Shown piece after piece: positions 30,791 to 40,733 of a DNA stretch of 64,000 bases. This DNA is from an uncultured Bacteroidota bacterium (GTDB lineage: Bacteria; Bacteroidota; Bacteroidia; UKL13-3), in NCBI GenBank assembly GCA_903883965.1, contig CAISCU010000010.1:1-64000 (forward strand), read 5' to 3'. Below the pieces are notes generated by a model that was not told where the DNA came from, did not search any database, and saw only the letters and a program-made list of their open reading frames with translations. The stretch's first letter is position 1. Every line of letters starts with the position of its first letter. A program made the translations under genes and the position numbers.

Positions 30791-33631
30791 TTATTGGAGC
30801 TTTTCTTTTAAGTAATGAGCCGTATAACTTTTTTCTATTTTAATCAATTCTTCTGGTGTGCCTTCAAATATAATTTCTCCACCATTTTCACCTGCTTCTG
30901 GTCCTAAATCAATTACGTAATCGGCACATTTAATAACATCTAAATTGTGTTCTATTACCAAAATACTGTGTCCTTGAGCTATCAAAGCATCAAATGATTT
31001 CAAGAGTTTTTTGATGTCGTTGAAATGCAATCCTGTGGTAGGTTCATCAAATATAAACAGGATTTGATCAGTGTGTTTGCCTTTGCCTAAATAACTGGCC
31101 AGTTTTACCCTTTGAGATTCGCCACCGCTCAAGGTATTGCTACTTTGACCCAATTGCACATAACCCAATCCAACATCTTGTAGTGGTTTGAGTTTGTTCG
31201 CAATACTTGGTTCACTGGCAAAAAAATCTATGGCTTCATCAACGCTCAAATGCAGCACATCGCTGATATGTTTGTCTTCAAATTTAACATCTAAAATTTC
31301 TTCCTTAAATCGGGCGCCTTTGCATGACTCACAAGTTAAATGAATGTCAGCCATAAATTGCATTTCTATGGTTACTTCTCCTTCTCCCTGACAGGTTTCG
31401 CAGCGGCCTCCATCAACGTTGAAACTGAAATGCTGTGGTTTGTATGCCCTGCCTTTACTAATGGCTTGGTTTGCATACAATTCTCTAATGGCATCGTAAG
31501 CTTTGATATAAGTTATTGGGTTAGATCTGCTCGATTTTCCAATGGGGTTTTGGTCTACAAATTCAACTTGTTTGATGCTTTTTATATTGCCCTCTATGGT
31601 TTCAAACTGCCCAGTTTTTTCATTGGCATAATTGCCCAAGTGTTTTTGAATGGCAGGATAGAGTATACCCTTTACCAAGGTGCTTTTGCCACTGCCTGAA
31701 ACCCCTGTAATGACTGTTAATGTATGTAAAGGAAAACCAACTTTAATGCCTTTTAAATTGTGTTGTCTTGCTCCTTTTACGGTAATAAAATCGGTTGCTT
31801 TTCTTCTTTTAGCAGGCACTTCTATGCGTTCCATGCCAGCAAGGTATTTTCCGGTTAAACTTTCTGTTGAATGTGCCAACTGTTTTAGGGTGCCAGCAGC
31901 AACCAAATGGCCACCATGTAATCCAGCCATTGGACCAATGTCAATGATATGGTCTGCCTGTTCCATTACATCTTGGTCGTGTTCTACCACAACAACTGTA
32001 TTGCCAATATCTCTTAAGGTTTTTAATACTCCTATTAACTGTTCAGTATCTCTGCTATGTAATCCAATACTGGGTTCGTCTAAAATATAAGTAGAACCAA
32101 CCAAGCTACTTCCCAATGATGTAGCTAAATTAATTCTTTGGGTTTCACCACCGCTTAAGGTATTTGATAACCTATTTAAAGATAAATAGCCCAAGCCCAC
32201 TTGTTTCAAAAACTGCAATCGGTTTACAATTTCTACCAACATGCGTTTGGCAATGGCAGCTGCACTGTTTTCAAATTCGAGTGTGCTAAAATAACCATGC
32301 GCTTGGTCAATGGTTAGGAGTAAAATGGCACTCAATGACTTGTATTCGCTAGGAGAACTCACCATTTCATTGCTGCTTTTTAAGCGCACATAATTTGCAT
32401 CTTTGCGCAATCTAGTTCCTTTACAATCTGGGCAAGAGGTTTTGCCTCTGTACCTAGCTAACATTACTCTGTATTGTATTTTATAGGTTTGCCTTTCTAA
32501 TTCTTTAAAAAATCCATCAATTCCTTCCCAATTGGCATCTCCTTGCCACAAAAACGTTTTTTGCGATTCGTTCAATTCATAATAAGGTTTGTGAATTGGG
32601 AACTTAACTTTACTACTTGCTTTTAAAAAATGGGTTTTCCATTCACTCATTTTTTCACCTTTCCAAGGCACAATGGCATCGTCAAAAATTGATTTTGATT
32701 TGTCGGGTATAACCAAGTCTTCGTCAATGCCTACAACACTTCCAAATCCTTCACAAGTTTTACAGGCTCCGTAGGGATTGTTAAACGAGAAAAAATTGAC
32801 TGAAGGTTCTTCAAATACCAATCCATCTAGTTCAAAACGGTTATTAAATTCTAAAAAAACAGATGCGTTTTCATCTATTTGCTGAACCAAACAATTGCCT
32901 TGTCCTTCATAAAATGCAGTTTGAATGCTATCAGCTATGCGGTTTTGCAATTCATCTAAATCACTTTTATCAATGGCAAAACGATCTACAACCAATGCCG
33001 TTAGCGGCTGCTGTTTTTTTGACTTCTTATTGTCAAAAATTTTTAATTCTAAGATGCTTTCTATGTCTTGAATTTCGTTATCGTAAAACAGCCTGCTAAA
33101 TCCATTTTGAATGTAAATCTCCAATTGTTTTTTTGCATTTTCTAAGTTTAAAACAATTGGTGCCATAACAATGACTCTATTGTTTTCGGGCATGGCAAAA
33201 ATGGCATCTACCACATCTTGCACCCGATGTCTTTTAACTATTTGCCAACTTATGGGGGAGTAGGTAGTACCAACTCTTGCAAACAAAAGCTTTAAATAAT
33301 CGTAGATTTCAGTTGAAGTAGCTATGGTTGATCTGGGGTTTCGGGTGTTAACTTTTTGTTCAATGGCAATAGAAGGGGAGAGGCCATGAATAAAATCAAC
33401 CTCTGGTTTGTTCATTTTGCCTAAAAATTGCCTGGCATATGCAGATAGACTTTCTACGTAACGGCGCTGTCCTTCTGCAAACAAGGTATCGAAAACCAAA
33501 CTTGATTTTCCGCTTCCAGAGACCCCCGTAACAACAGTCAATTGGTTTCTTGGAATTTGAACATCAATGTTCTTTAAATTGTGCATGCGCGCACCTTTTA
33601 TGAAAATATCTTGTTGGTTTTTTGATGACAT
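30791..33631 (-). CDS. uvrA: Excinuclease ABC subunit A
   Basis: UvrA is the damage-recognition ATPase of nucleotide excision repair. The 946-residue protein has two Walker A boxes (TGVSGSGKSSL, TGVSGSGKSTL) and two ABC signatures (LSGGETQRINLA, LSGGESQRVKLA). Zinc-binding cysteine pairs include CETCQGEGEV and CESCKGARF. It is the first gene of the long minus-strand run. Its ATG is only 16 bases from that of the divergent gene at 33648. Confidence 0.98.
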   Translation of the reverse strand: MSSKNQQDIFIKGARMHNLKNIDVQIPRNQLTVVTGVSGSGKSSLVFDTLFAEGQRRYVESLSAYARQFLGKMNKPEVDFIHGLSPSIAIEQKVNTRNPRSTIATSTEIYDYLKLLFARVGTTYSPISWQIVKRHRVQDVVDAIFAMPENNRVIVMAPIVLNLENAKKQLEIYIQNGFSRLFYDNEIQDIESILELKIFDNKKSKKQQPLTALVVDRFAIDKSDLDELQNRIADSIQTAFYEGQGNCLVQQIDENASVFLEFNNRFELDGLVFEEPSVNFFSFNNPYGACKTCEGFGSVVGIDEDLVIPDKSKSIFDDAIVPWKGEKMSEWKTHFLKASSKVKFPIHKPYYELNESQKTFLWQGDANWEGIDGFFKELERQTYKIQYRVMLARYRGKTSCPDCKGTRLRKDANYVRLKSSNEMVSSPSEYKSLSAILLLTIDQAHGYFSTLEFENSAAAIAKRMLVEIVNRLQFLKQVGLGYLSLNRLSNTLSGGETQRINLATSLGSSLVGSTYILDEPSIGLHSRDTEQLIGVLKTLRDIGNTVVVVEHDQDVMEQADHIIDIGPMAGLHGGHLVAAGTLKQLAHSTESLTGKYLAGMERIEVPAKRRKATDFITVKGARQHNLKGIKVGFPLHTLTVITGVSGSGKSTLVKGILYPAIQKHLGNYANEKTGQFETIEGNIKSIKQVEFVDQNPIGKSSRSNPITYIKAYDAIRELYANQAISKGRAYKPQHFSFNVDGGRCETCQGEGEVTIEMQFMADIHLTCESCKGARFKEEILDVKFEDKHISDVLHLSVDEAIDFFASEPSIANKLKPLQDVGLGYVQLGQSSNTLSGGESQRVKLASYLGKGKHTDQILFIFDEPTTGLHFNDIKKLLKSFDALIAQGHSILVIEHNLDVIKCADYVIDLGPEAGENGGEIIFEGTPEELIKIEKSYTAHYLKEKLQ

Positions 33632-33647
33632 TGTTTAAATTTCCAAA

Positions 33648-34400
33648 ATGTATATGTGCAATTGTAATACAAGTTTACAAAAATCCTTTTTGCTTATTGT
33701 TGTTTGTCTCTGCTTTCTGATAAATAAATCAGTCAAAGCCCAACAATTAAGTGTAAATGGCGGTTTGTCAGTTCCAATTTCTAATTATGGTAAAACTGAT
33801 TTCCCACTGTTTGAAAATGGCTTTGCTCAAACAGGTTCATTTGCCTCTATGCAGTATGAGCAATCTTTTCGTAAAATGATGGGCGTTTTTGCTGCAGTCA
33901 ATTACAATTACAATTCAGTCAATCAAGTTGATTTTACCAAATTGGTAAAAGTTGGCAACAAAGACCTCACAAATATAACGTCAATTTCAAGTTGGTCTCA
34001 ATTGAGTTTAATGGGAGGTTTGAAATTTTCAAAAGCCAATGCTGGATATGCTTTGTTCTCAAAAATTGGAATAGGTATGAGTTGGATGAATAGTCCTGGA
34101 AACAATTTAATTCTCAATGACTCTGTAATGTTAAAATGGAATGCTTCTTCTGTTGTCAAAGAAATTTTTAGTGCAGGTATTGGTTTTACCATTCCATTAA
34201 ACGAAAGCATTTCATTCCAAATGAACGGAGATGTATTGTTTGCTTTCCCTGATTTTGGGATCATTAAAATCACAGATGTAACAGGGTCATCAGCCACCAA
34301 TACCAATTCTTCGTTGATTGTTCCATTCAGTACCATCCAAATTGGTACAGGACTTATTTTTAATTTAGACCCTTCCAAAAAAGTTAGTAATTTAAAATAA
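33648..34400 (+). CDS. Probable outer-membrane beta-barrel protein
   Basis: The 250-residue product has a signal peptide (FLLIVVCLCFLINKSVKAQ). The rest has glycine-rich alternating strands (LSVNGGLSVPISNYG, FSKIGIGMSWMN, IGTGLIFNL) in the manner of the small porin-like proteins of Bacteroidota. No specific family is recognised. With uvrA only 16 bases away on the other strand, its promoter must lie inside the uvrA coding sequence. Confidence 0.6.
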   Translation: MYMCNCNTSLQKSFLLIVVCLCFLINKSVKAQQLSVNGGLSVPISNYGKTDFPLFENGFAQTGSFASMQYEQSFRKMMGVFAAVNYNYNSVNQVDFTKLVKVGNKDLTNITSISSWSQLSLMGGLKFSKANAGYALFSKIGIGMSWMNSPGNNLILNDSVMLKWNASSVVKEIFSAGIGFTIPLNESISFQMNGDVLFAFPDFGIIKITDVTGSSATNTNSSLIVPFSTIQIGTGLIFNLDPSKKVSNLK

Positions 34401-34498
34401 AGCGTTATATTCGTTTAACATCCAACTAAAAAATACAGCAAGCTTATCGACAAAAATCTACACTAATTTTTATTGTTTAACCTTTTAAACTTACTGCC

Positions 34499-35083
34499 AT
34501 GAATATGCAGAAAATTAGTGACAATGATTTGGTAAAGCTGTTTCAACAAGACAACAACGCTGCTTTAGAAGAATTAATTAAACGTCACAAAAAGAGTATT
34601 TTTACCGCCATTTATTTGTTGGTTAAAAACCGTTCACTTGCTGAAGACATTTTTCAGGAAAGTTTCATTAAAATGATTCATACACTCAGAAATGGGAATT
34701 ACAATGAGGAAGGCAAATTTGTAGCTTGGGCAGTTCGAGTTGCTAGAAACTTGACCATTGATTATTTGAGAAAAATAAACAAAGATGTAACCATTACCGA
34801 TAGCCAAGGAAATGATTTGTTTTCGTATTTGGTAATTGCCGAAACACAAAACAAAGAAGACAAAATCATTCAATACCAAACAGAACAGCAAATCAAACAA
34901 TTGGTGCTCAACTTACCTGAAGATCAAAAGCAAGTAGTTGTTTTAAGGCATTGGGCCAATTTAAGTTTCAAAGAAATTGCAGCACATACTGGAGTAAGTG
35001 TCAATACAGCCTTAGGTAGAATGAGGTATGCTTTGGCCAATATTAGAAAACAATTGGCTGAAAGTAAAATGTATATTGAATAA
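34499..35083 (+). CDS. ECF-type RNA polymerase sigma factor
   Basis: The 194-residue protein has sigma region 2 (KNRSLAEDIFQESFIKMI) and region 4 (LPEDQKQVVVLRHW, then FKEIAAHTGVSVNTALGRMRYAL, a helix-turn-helix). There is no region 1.1 or 3, as expected of the extracytoplasmic-function class. It is followed 56 bases later by a small gene that may encode its partner. The target promoters cannot be deduced. Confidence 0.92.
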   Translation: MNMQKISDNDLVKLFQQDNNAALEELIKRHKKSIFTAIYLLVKNRSLAEDIFQESFIKMIHTLRNGNYNEEGKFVAWAVRVARNLTIDYLRKINKDVTITDSQGNDLFSYLVIAETQNKEDKIIQYQTEQQIKQLVLNLPEDQKQVVVLRHWANLSFKEIAAHTGVSVNTALGRMRYALANIRKQLAESKMYIE

Positions 35084-35139
35084 AGCATTCAAATAATAAA
35101 ATGCAATGAAGCTTCGTTAGTGTATTGTAAGCAAAGCGT

Positions 35140-35394
35140 ATGACAAAACACTACACAACAACCGACCTTTTATTGTATTATTATGGTGAATTAGACCAAG
35201 CTTTTACAAGTGACTTGGCCTTACAATTGCTCAAACAACCGCTCTTATTGGAACAATATAATTTGTTGATACAAGAAATTTCTTGCCTCAATATAGTGAG
35301 TGAGAGCCCATCTGAAACCAGTATTGAACTTATAATGGCCTATGCCAATTCTAAAAAGTTAAATGCTTCGCTTATTGAATCTTTACCCCAGTAG
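35140..35394 (+). CDS. Small hypothetical protein beside the ECF sigma factor
   Basis: The 84-residue soluble protein is rich in Leu and acidic residues (YYYGELDQAFTSDLALQLL and SETSIELIMAYANSKK). It lacks a membrane helix and the H-x3-C-x2-C zinc motif of classical anti-sigma domains. Its position suggests a regulator of the sigma factor, which is inference only. Its last 23 bases overlap the convergent DUF4920 gene. Confidence 0.55.
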   Translation: MTKHYTTTDLLLYYYGELDQAFTSDLALQLLKQPLLLEQYNLLIQEISCLNIVSESPSETSIELIMAYANSKKLNASLIESLPQ

Positions 35395-35767
35395 CGATTA
35401 GTTTATAACTGTAATTGGCACCGGGTTCCATTGCCTGAATGATTCCTTTAGCTTGAACCGATTTGTGTTCAATATCAAAAGGTACAATGAAACTTTTGTT
35501 TTTATTTTCTATTAAAATAGGTTTGCCATTTGGGTTTTCAATGCTCAACCAACAGCCTTCTCCTTTACAATATTTTCCAATTTGGCCACAAACAATGATG
35601 GCTGTGCTGTCTGCAAGGTTTAAATTGTCATTGATATTTACAGCTTCAATGCATGAATCGGCAGAAAAAATCTCTCCAAAATAGCCGTTTTGAGGCAGTC
35701 CTTTTCTTTTGTTTGGAGTGCAAGCAAAACTCAAAATGATAAATATACCGATATGGATTTTTTTCAT
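35372..35767 (-). CDS. DUF4920-type lipoprotein
   Basis: The 131-residue product begins with a signal ending in LSFAC (Cys16), a plausible lipobox. The body has VCGQIGKYCKGEGCWLSI, the C/C/GCW pattern of the DUF4920 family, an OB-like fold of unknown function. Family members are often longer (about 150-170). The two cysteines could form a disulfide or bind a metal. It overlaps the small plus-strand gene by 23 bases tail-to-tail. Confidence 0.75.
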   Translation of the reverse strand: MKKIHIGIFIILSFACTPNKRKGLPQNGYFGEIFSADSCIEAVNINDNLNLADSTAIIVCGQIGKYCKGEGCWLSIENPNGKPILIENKNKSFIVPFDIEHKSVQAKGIIQAMEPGANYSYKLIATGVKIQ

Positions 35768-35784
35768 AGTATTGAAATTAAAAA

Positions 35785-35809
35785 ATAAAAGTCGCCTAAG
35801 CGACTTTTA
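35785..35809 (-). terminator. Terminator of the S46 peptidase gene
   Basis: AAAAGTCGC and GCGACTTTT form a perfect 9-base-pair stem with the loop CTAA. On the minus strand the stem is followed by TATTTTTTAATT. It lies 19 bases after the stop of the gene at 35828. Confidence 0.75.
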
Positions 35810-35827
35810 TTGAAGTTATTTTTTGAG

Positions 35828-37984
35828 TTATTTAGATCTCACCAAGGTCATCTCATCAACGATATGCTTTGCTTCTCCTAATTTGTCAATTAAAAACAAG
35901 ACATAACGAATGTCAACATTGATGGTTCTTTTGAATTTTTCATCAAAAACAATGTCGCCACTCATGGCTTCCCAGTTGCCATCAAAAGCCAATCCAATTA
36001 AGTTGCCTTCTCCGTCAATTACTGGGCTACCACTGTTACCACCAGTAATGTCATTATTGGTAATAAATGCTACTGGCATTTGACCATTGTCCATTTTGTA
36101 GTCGCCATAATCTTTGAATTTGTGTAGTGTCAATAATTTTTGAGGCACCTGGAATTCAAAGTTTGTTGGATCGTATTTTTCAATGACACCATCTAATGTG
36201 GTGTAGTAGTCATAATGAATGGCATCTTTAGGGTCATAACCTTGAACGGTACCATAAGTTAAACGCAAAGATGAATTGGCATCAGGATAAAAAGTTTTAT
36301 TTGGGTATAACAATTGTAAACCTTTCACATAGGCTCTGCTTTCAGGTGCAATGGCTGCTACAAAAGCATCAACTTTGGGTTTATAGTTATTTAAATAATT
36401 GTCATAGAAAGCTTCAACCATTTCATAGCAAGGGTCGGCTGATAATTTTTTATAGGAAGGATTTTTACAGAAATCAGCCATTTTCTCTTTAGAACCAAAA
36501 ATACTTTTGCTGTATAATTTTTGTGCAAAGTTTTGACATTTTTCTAAGGTAGTTTTGCCTTTAGAACGCATGATTTTATTCATGAAGGATGGGTGTTGGT
36601 CTTCAGGAATGTCATTGTAGTATTGCTCTAAAATTTGAGCTAAAATCTTTTCATCTGCACTGGCAAAGAAAGAACCATAAGCATCTTCAGTTGATGCAAT
36701 GGCTGCTTTTAAAGCTTTTTCAATTTGATCTTTGTCTTTATTTTCTTTAGAAGCTTTTACATAAGGGTAAAATGAACTTGCCGCAGCATTTGCAGTAACA
36801 CCAAGTATACCTTCACTCAAATAAGTTCTTTGTAAGGCATAAGGCTTGTAGGCATTATATGCTTTTTCAATGTTTGGCAATACATTCGCGTAGTCTTTAT
36901 TTTGAAGAGCAAACTTGTAGAAATCTAATTCTAAATCCTTTTTGTATTCTACTACTTTTAATCTTTTTAATTGCTCAGTCTGACCAATAAAATATTTCCA
37001 ATAATTTGCTACACTGGCATAATCAGCAGAGAGTAACAAGCGGTCACTCACACTTTTATCCATCACTTCTTTCCAAGCTTGTAACCTAATAGCTCTCAAT
37101 TTTACAATGGTAGGGTTCACTTTTTCTACAGCCAATTCAATGCCTTGAGAAAATTCATACCTATTTGTTCTGCCAGGGAACCCCATAATCATGGCATAAT
37201 CTCCAGGTTTAATGCCTTTCATGCTTACAGGTAAATGGTGTTTTGGTTTGTAAGGAATATTATTGGTTGAATAAGCAGCTGGTTTATTGTCTTTACTTGC
37301 ATAAATTCTGAACATGCTAAAATCTCCGGTATGTCTAGGCCACATCCAATTATCAGGGTCGCCACCAAATTTACCGACCGATTGTGGAGGTGTTCCCACC
37401 AAACGGATGTCTGTAAATTTTTCAAATACAAATAAATAGTAAGCATTTCCTTTGAACATTTCTCTCACTTGGGCTTCGTAATGAGTGCCTTTGGTAGTTT
37501 CTGCAATGATTTTTTTGTATAATTTCTGCAAAGAATCGGGCCTGTTTTTTTCTTCTACTCCTGCAAGCATAGGAATGATTCTATCGCTTACATCTTCAAT
37601 GCGTTGAACAATAGAAACCCACATTCCAGGCTTGGCTCTTTCTTCACCTTTGTTTTTAGCCCAAAAACCATTGTCTAAGATATTGTCTTCTTTGGTTGAT
37701 AATGAGGCAATGGCATCGTAACCACAATGGTGGTTAGTTAATACCAATCCTTCACCGGAAATAATTTCACCAGTACAGCCTCCATTGAACCAAACGATGG
37801 CATCTTTTAAAGAGTTGTGGTTGACATCGTACAATTGTTCTGCAGTTAATTTAAGCCCTTTGGCTTTCATTTGCTCATAATTGTAATTTTTTAAAAGAGA
37901 TGGGATCCACATGCCTTCATCGGCTTTTGCAAAATTCCCTGCAAACATGCTTATAACAAGCAGATAAGCAATCAGTTTTTTCAT
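35828..37984 (-). CDS. S46 family dipeptidyl peptidase (DPP7/DPP11-like)
   Basis: This periplasmic serine exopeptidase releases dipeptides from oligopeptides. The 718-residue length is typical. A signal peptide ends near residue 20. The catalytic His is H85 in TNHHCGYD, the same number as in Porphyromonas enzymes. The nucleophile is in GGNSGSPVID. The later segment reads FDGNWEAMSGD; Gly at the specificity position points to DPP7-like preference for hydrophobic P1 rather than the Arg of DPP11 (acidic P1). That reading is from memory. Confidence 0.92.
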   Translation of the reverse strand: MKKLIAYLLVISMFAGNFAKADEGMWIPSLLKNYNYEQMKAKGLKLTAEQLYDVNHNSLKDAIVWFNGGCTGEIISGEGLVLTNHHCGYDAIASLSTKEDNILDNGFWAKNKGEERAKPGMWVSIVQRIEDVSDRIIPMLAGVEEKNRPDSLQKLYKKIIAETTKGTHYEAQVREMFKGNAYYLFVFEKFTDIRLVGTPPQSVGKFGGDPDNWMWPRHTGDFSMFRIYASKDNKPAAYSTNNIPYKPKHHLPVSMKGIKPGDYAMIMGFPGRTNRYEFSQGIELAVEKVNPTIVKLRAIRLQAWKEVMDKSVSDRLLLSADYASVANYWKYFIGQTEQLKRLKVVEYKKDLELDFYKFALQNKDYANVLPNIEKAYNAYKPYALQRTYLSEGILGVTANAAASSFYPYVKASKENKDKDQIEKALKAAIASTEDAYGSFFASADEKILAQILEQYYNDIPEDQHPSFMNKIMRSKGKTTLEKCQNFAQKLYSKSIFGSKEKMADFCKNPSYKKLSADPCYEMVEAFYDNYLNNYKPKVDAFVAAIAPESRAYVKGLQLLYPNKTFYPDANSSLRLTYGTVQGYDPKDAIHYDYYTTLDGVIEKYDPTNFEFQVPQKLLTLHKFKDYGDYKMDNGQMPVAFITNNDITGGNSGSPVIDGEGNLIGLAFDGNWEAMSGDIVFDEKFKRTINVDIRYVLFLIDKLGEAKHIVDEMTLVRSK

Positions 37985-38137
37985 ATGTAAATAGTTAATT
38001 TAGTGGAGCGAAAGTAATATATTTTAGTTTTTTGATAGCTTTTTTTTATGCTTAAATATAACAGCTAATTATTTCCTGATAAAAAATTAACCTTGACTTA
38101 TAAAGTTTGAATCTTATAATTGTCGCAACAAAGGGTT

Positions 38138-39541
38138 ATGTTTGGATTAGAAACACATTTAGCAATCATTCTGATTACGTGCCTATTGGCAGCTGTTGTA
38201 TTTGAATTTATCAATGGATTTCATGATACCGCAAATGCAGTAGCTACTGTAATTTACACCAACTCATTAAAACCTCAGTTTGCGGTTGTGTGGAGTGGTA
38301 TTTGGAATGCAATTGGCGTATTTGCTGGAGGTATTGCTGTTGCAATGGGAATTACCCATTTGTTGCCGCTTGAATTACTCTTAAACGCAGATGTTTATCA
38401 GAACATTGCATTGATTGCATCTTTATTATTAACAGCTATCATATGGAATTTTGCAACATGGTTTGTGGGTATTCCAAGCTCAAGTTCACATACTTTAATT
38501 GGTTCTATCATAGGGGTAGGTATGGCATACTCTTTATTTGTAGATCAGAGCGGACAAGTATTTATAAATTGGGCTAAGGCTAAAGAAATTGGTTTGAGCT
38601 TGTTTTTATCTCCTCTTTTGGGTTTTAGTTTAGCAATCTTGCTCATGTTTATCATGCGACAAAGTATCAAAGCAAAATTTATTTTTAAGGCCCCTAATTC
38701 CAATAATCCGCCCCCTTTCTGGATTCGTCTAATCTTGTTATTGACATGCACAGGTGTTAGTTTCTCTCATGGTTCAAACGACGGACAAAAAGGAGTAGGG
38801 CTTGTCATGCTTATTTTAATTTCAATTGTTCCAGGCTATTTTACCTTAGACCTTACCAGAAAGCCTTATGAATTGAAAGAACACATTGGTCAATTCAATG
38901 CCATTGTTTCAAAAATTGATACCAATGAATTGGTTGCAACTGAACAATTGGAACTGAAAAAAATTAAGAATGAATTGGCTCAATTTGAAATGAACATCCA
39001 ATCTATACAGACTTTTGATCAGATGTCCAATGCTCAAAAATTTGAAGTTAGGTCTGATTTGGTTAAAATTGGACAAGGTGTTCAGAGTTTAATCAAAAGT
39101 AAAAACCTCAATTTAAGTATCATTCAAAAAGAAGAATTATTAAAAGAGACCACTAAAATCAAATCTATTACAGAATATGCGCCAAATTGGGTTATACTAA
39201 TGGTTTCTCTCAGTTTGGGGTTAGGTACATTGGTAGGCTGGAAACGTATTGTAACAACCATTGGGGAGAAAATTGGCAAGCAACACCTTTCTTATGCTCA
39301 AGGTGCCAGTGCAGAATTGGTAGCTGCCTCTACAATAGGTTTTTCGACTTGGCTTGGATTACCAGTAAGTACTACACATGTATTATCTTCAGGTATTGCC
39401 GGTAGTATGGTTGCAAGCAAAGGGGTTAAAAACCTCCAGCCTAAAACCATTAAAATGATTGCATTGGCATGGATACTGACTTTGCCTGTAAGTATTGTTT
39501 TATCTGGGTTGTTATTTTTGCTTTTTAGAGCAATTATTTAG
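38138..39541 (+). CDS. Inorganic phosphate transporter, PiT family
   Basis: This membrane permease takes up phosphate with a cation. It is about 467 residues long. The two PHO4 halves carry FEFINGFHDTANAVAT near the N-terminus and LGLPVSTTHVLSSGIAG near the C-terminus. A charged cytoplasmic stretch (about 245-345) lies between. An earlier TTG start at 38120 is possible, but the ATG at 38138 opens directly onto the first helix. No phoU or DUF47 partner is adjacent. It overlaps the convergent gene by eight bases. Confidence 0.93.
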   Translation: MFGLETHLAIILITCLLAAVVFEFINGFHDTANAVATVIYTNSLKPQFAVVWSGIWNAIGVFAGGIAVAMGITHLLPLELLLNADVYQNIALIASLLLTAIIWNFATWFVGIPSSSSHTLIGSIIGVGMAYSLFVDQSGQVFINWAKAKEIGLSLFLSPLLGFSLAILLMFIMRQSIKAKFIFKAPNSNNPPPFWIRLILLLTCTGVSFSHGSNDGQKGVGLVMLILISIVPGYFTLDLTRKPYELKEHIGQFNAIVSKIDTNELVATEQLELKKIKNELAQFEMNIQSIQTFDQMSNAQKFEVRSDLVKIGQGVQSLIKSKNLNLSIIQKEELLKETTKIKSITEYAPNWVILMVSLSLGLGTLVGWKRIVTTIGEKIGKQHLSYAQGASAELVAASTIGFSTWLGLPVSTTHVLSSGIAGSMVASKGVKNLQPKTIKMIALAWILTLPVSIVLSGLLFLLFRAII

Positions 39542-40733
39542 TTGTTTTAGCAGCATTGATCCAAATAAATGCTTCGTTGAATTTACATTGATTCAAGTAG
39601 TTGTTCTGATAACCCTTGTTATTGGGTTTACTGCCAATTAGATATTCTGACCCAACCAAACTCATCCTGTTTGACATTTCAGATGGGTTAAATACACCTT
39701 TATTTTTAGCCAACCCATCAACCAACAAAAGTGCTTGATCAAAACCTGCAACGGCATATTCATCAGGTTCTTTGTTATAAATTTCTTTGAACAATTCAAT
39801 GCAATTGCTGCCAATTTTGGAGTCTGTGGCTAAAAAGTATGGGCTCAGTAGGGTTACATCTAAGTGTTTCCATAAAGGGTAATTAATGGCATTGTATTCG
39901 AGCCATTTTTTATTTCCAATCACATGCACATCAATAAATTGGGTGGTGTCTGCAAGCAATTTTAAGGTACTGTTTACTTGAAACTCATTTTCAGAATCAA
40001 TCCAAACCAAATTGGTTTTATTGAGGTTGTAGTAGTTCTTGTAATTGCTATTTTTATCAATATCTAAGCATTGAATATTAAAACTAGGGTATTCTGCTTT
40101 TATTTTATTGAGTCTGTTAGATATGATTTTATCATTTTTTCCTTTTCCTGAAAATACCACTAAGTTGATATCAGTATTTCCAGCTTGGTACAATTGTTTC
40201 AGATAAATATCTGCATACGATTCCAAGTCGGGGTTCATACAAACCAAATAGGGATCTTCTATTTTTGATTTGGTTAAAGTTAACAATGGGCTAATATGGT
40301 ATATATGTGCCTCACTGCTAAATTTTTTCATGATTTGCTGACCTGCTGCTACCACCGGACCAATAATTAAATTGGCATTTAACACCTCATTTTTTTTGAG
40401 CAATTGTTTAAAGTATACAGTATCGTTTTTTGTGTCGAATACATGTACAATCAGGTTGATTCCATTTTTAGACATACTGTCCAAACCCATTTTTAAACCT
40501 TCAAAATAGGAGCGACAAGCATTGCCCAATGCAGATTTTGGGCTGAGTTCGTCCGTGAATATTTCTTTACTACAAAAGGGCATTAGCACCGCTATATGTA
40601 GCGTGTCTTTTGTGTAGGTGTTGTTTTGTGCTGTTAAGTTTGTAAACTGTAAAAACAAACAAAATAAACTACAGACAACTCGTGTCAATTTATTCCCATT
40701 CAATGGTTGCAGGCGGTTTAGAGCTGATATCAT
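39534..40733 (-). CDS. Type 1 periplasmic-binding-protein-like receptor
   Basis: The product is a secreted protein with the branched-chain amino-acid receptor fold ([46 protein letters not shown]). A signal peptide ([18 protein letters not shown]) precedes it. In other Bacteroidota such domains sit behind LysM domains next to guaA; no LysM is visible here. The ATG at 40733 lies inside guaA (44-base overlap). A TTG at 40688, one base after the guaA stop, would give a tidier signal peptide and may be the true start. Confidence 0.65.
   Translation of the reverse strand: MISALNRLQPLNGNKLTRVVCSLFCLFLQFTNLTAQNNTYTKDTLHIAVLMPFCSKEIFTDELSPKSALGNACRSYFEGLKMGLDSMSKNGINLIVHVFDTKNDTVYFKQLLKKNEVLNANLIIGPVVAAGQQIMKKFSSEAHIYHISPLLTLTKSKIEDPYLVCMNPDLESYADIYLKQLYQAGNTDINLVVFSGKGKNDKIISNRLNKIKAEYPSFNIQCLDIDKNSNYKNYYNLNKTNLVWIDSENEFQVNSTLKLLADTTQFIDVHVIGNKKWLEYNAINYPLWKHLDVTLLSPYFLATDSKIGSNCIELFKEIYNKEPDEYAVAGFDQALLLVDGLAKNKGVFNPSEMSNRMSLVGSEYLIGSKPNNKGYQNNYLNQCKFNEAFIWINAAKTTK

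Noticed and set aside
31340-32090. Two long plus-strand open frames (119 and 136 codons) opposite uvrA
   Set aside because: They overlap the conserved ABC signature regions of uvrA and read as low-order Cys/Pro/Ser-rich peptides, typical of antisense shadows.
38138-39541. Phosphate uptake operon with ppk
   Set aside because: The PiT gene and ppk are 20 kb apart, on opposite strands, with no shared regulatory motif that I can see.
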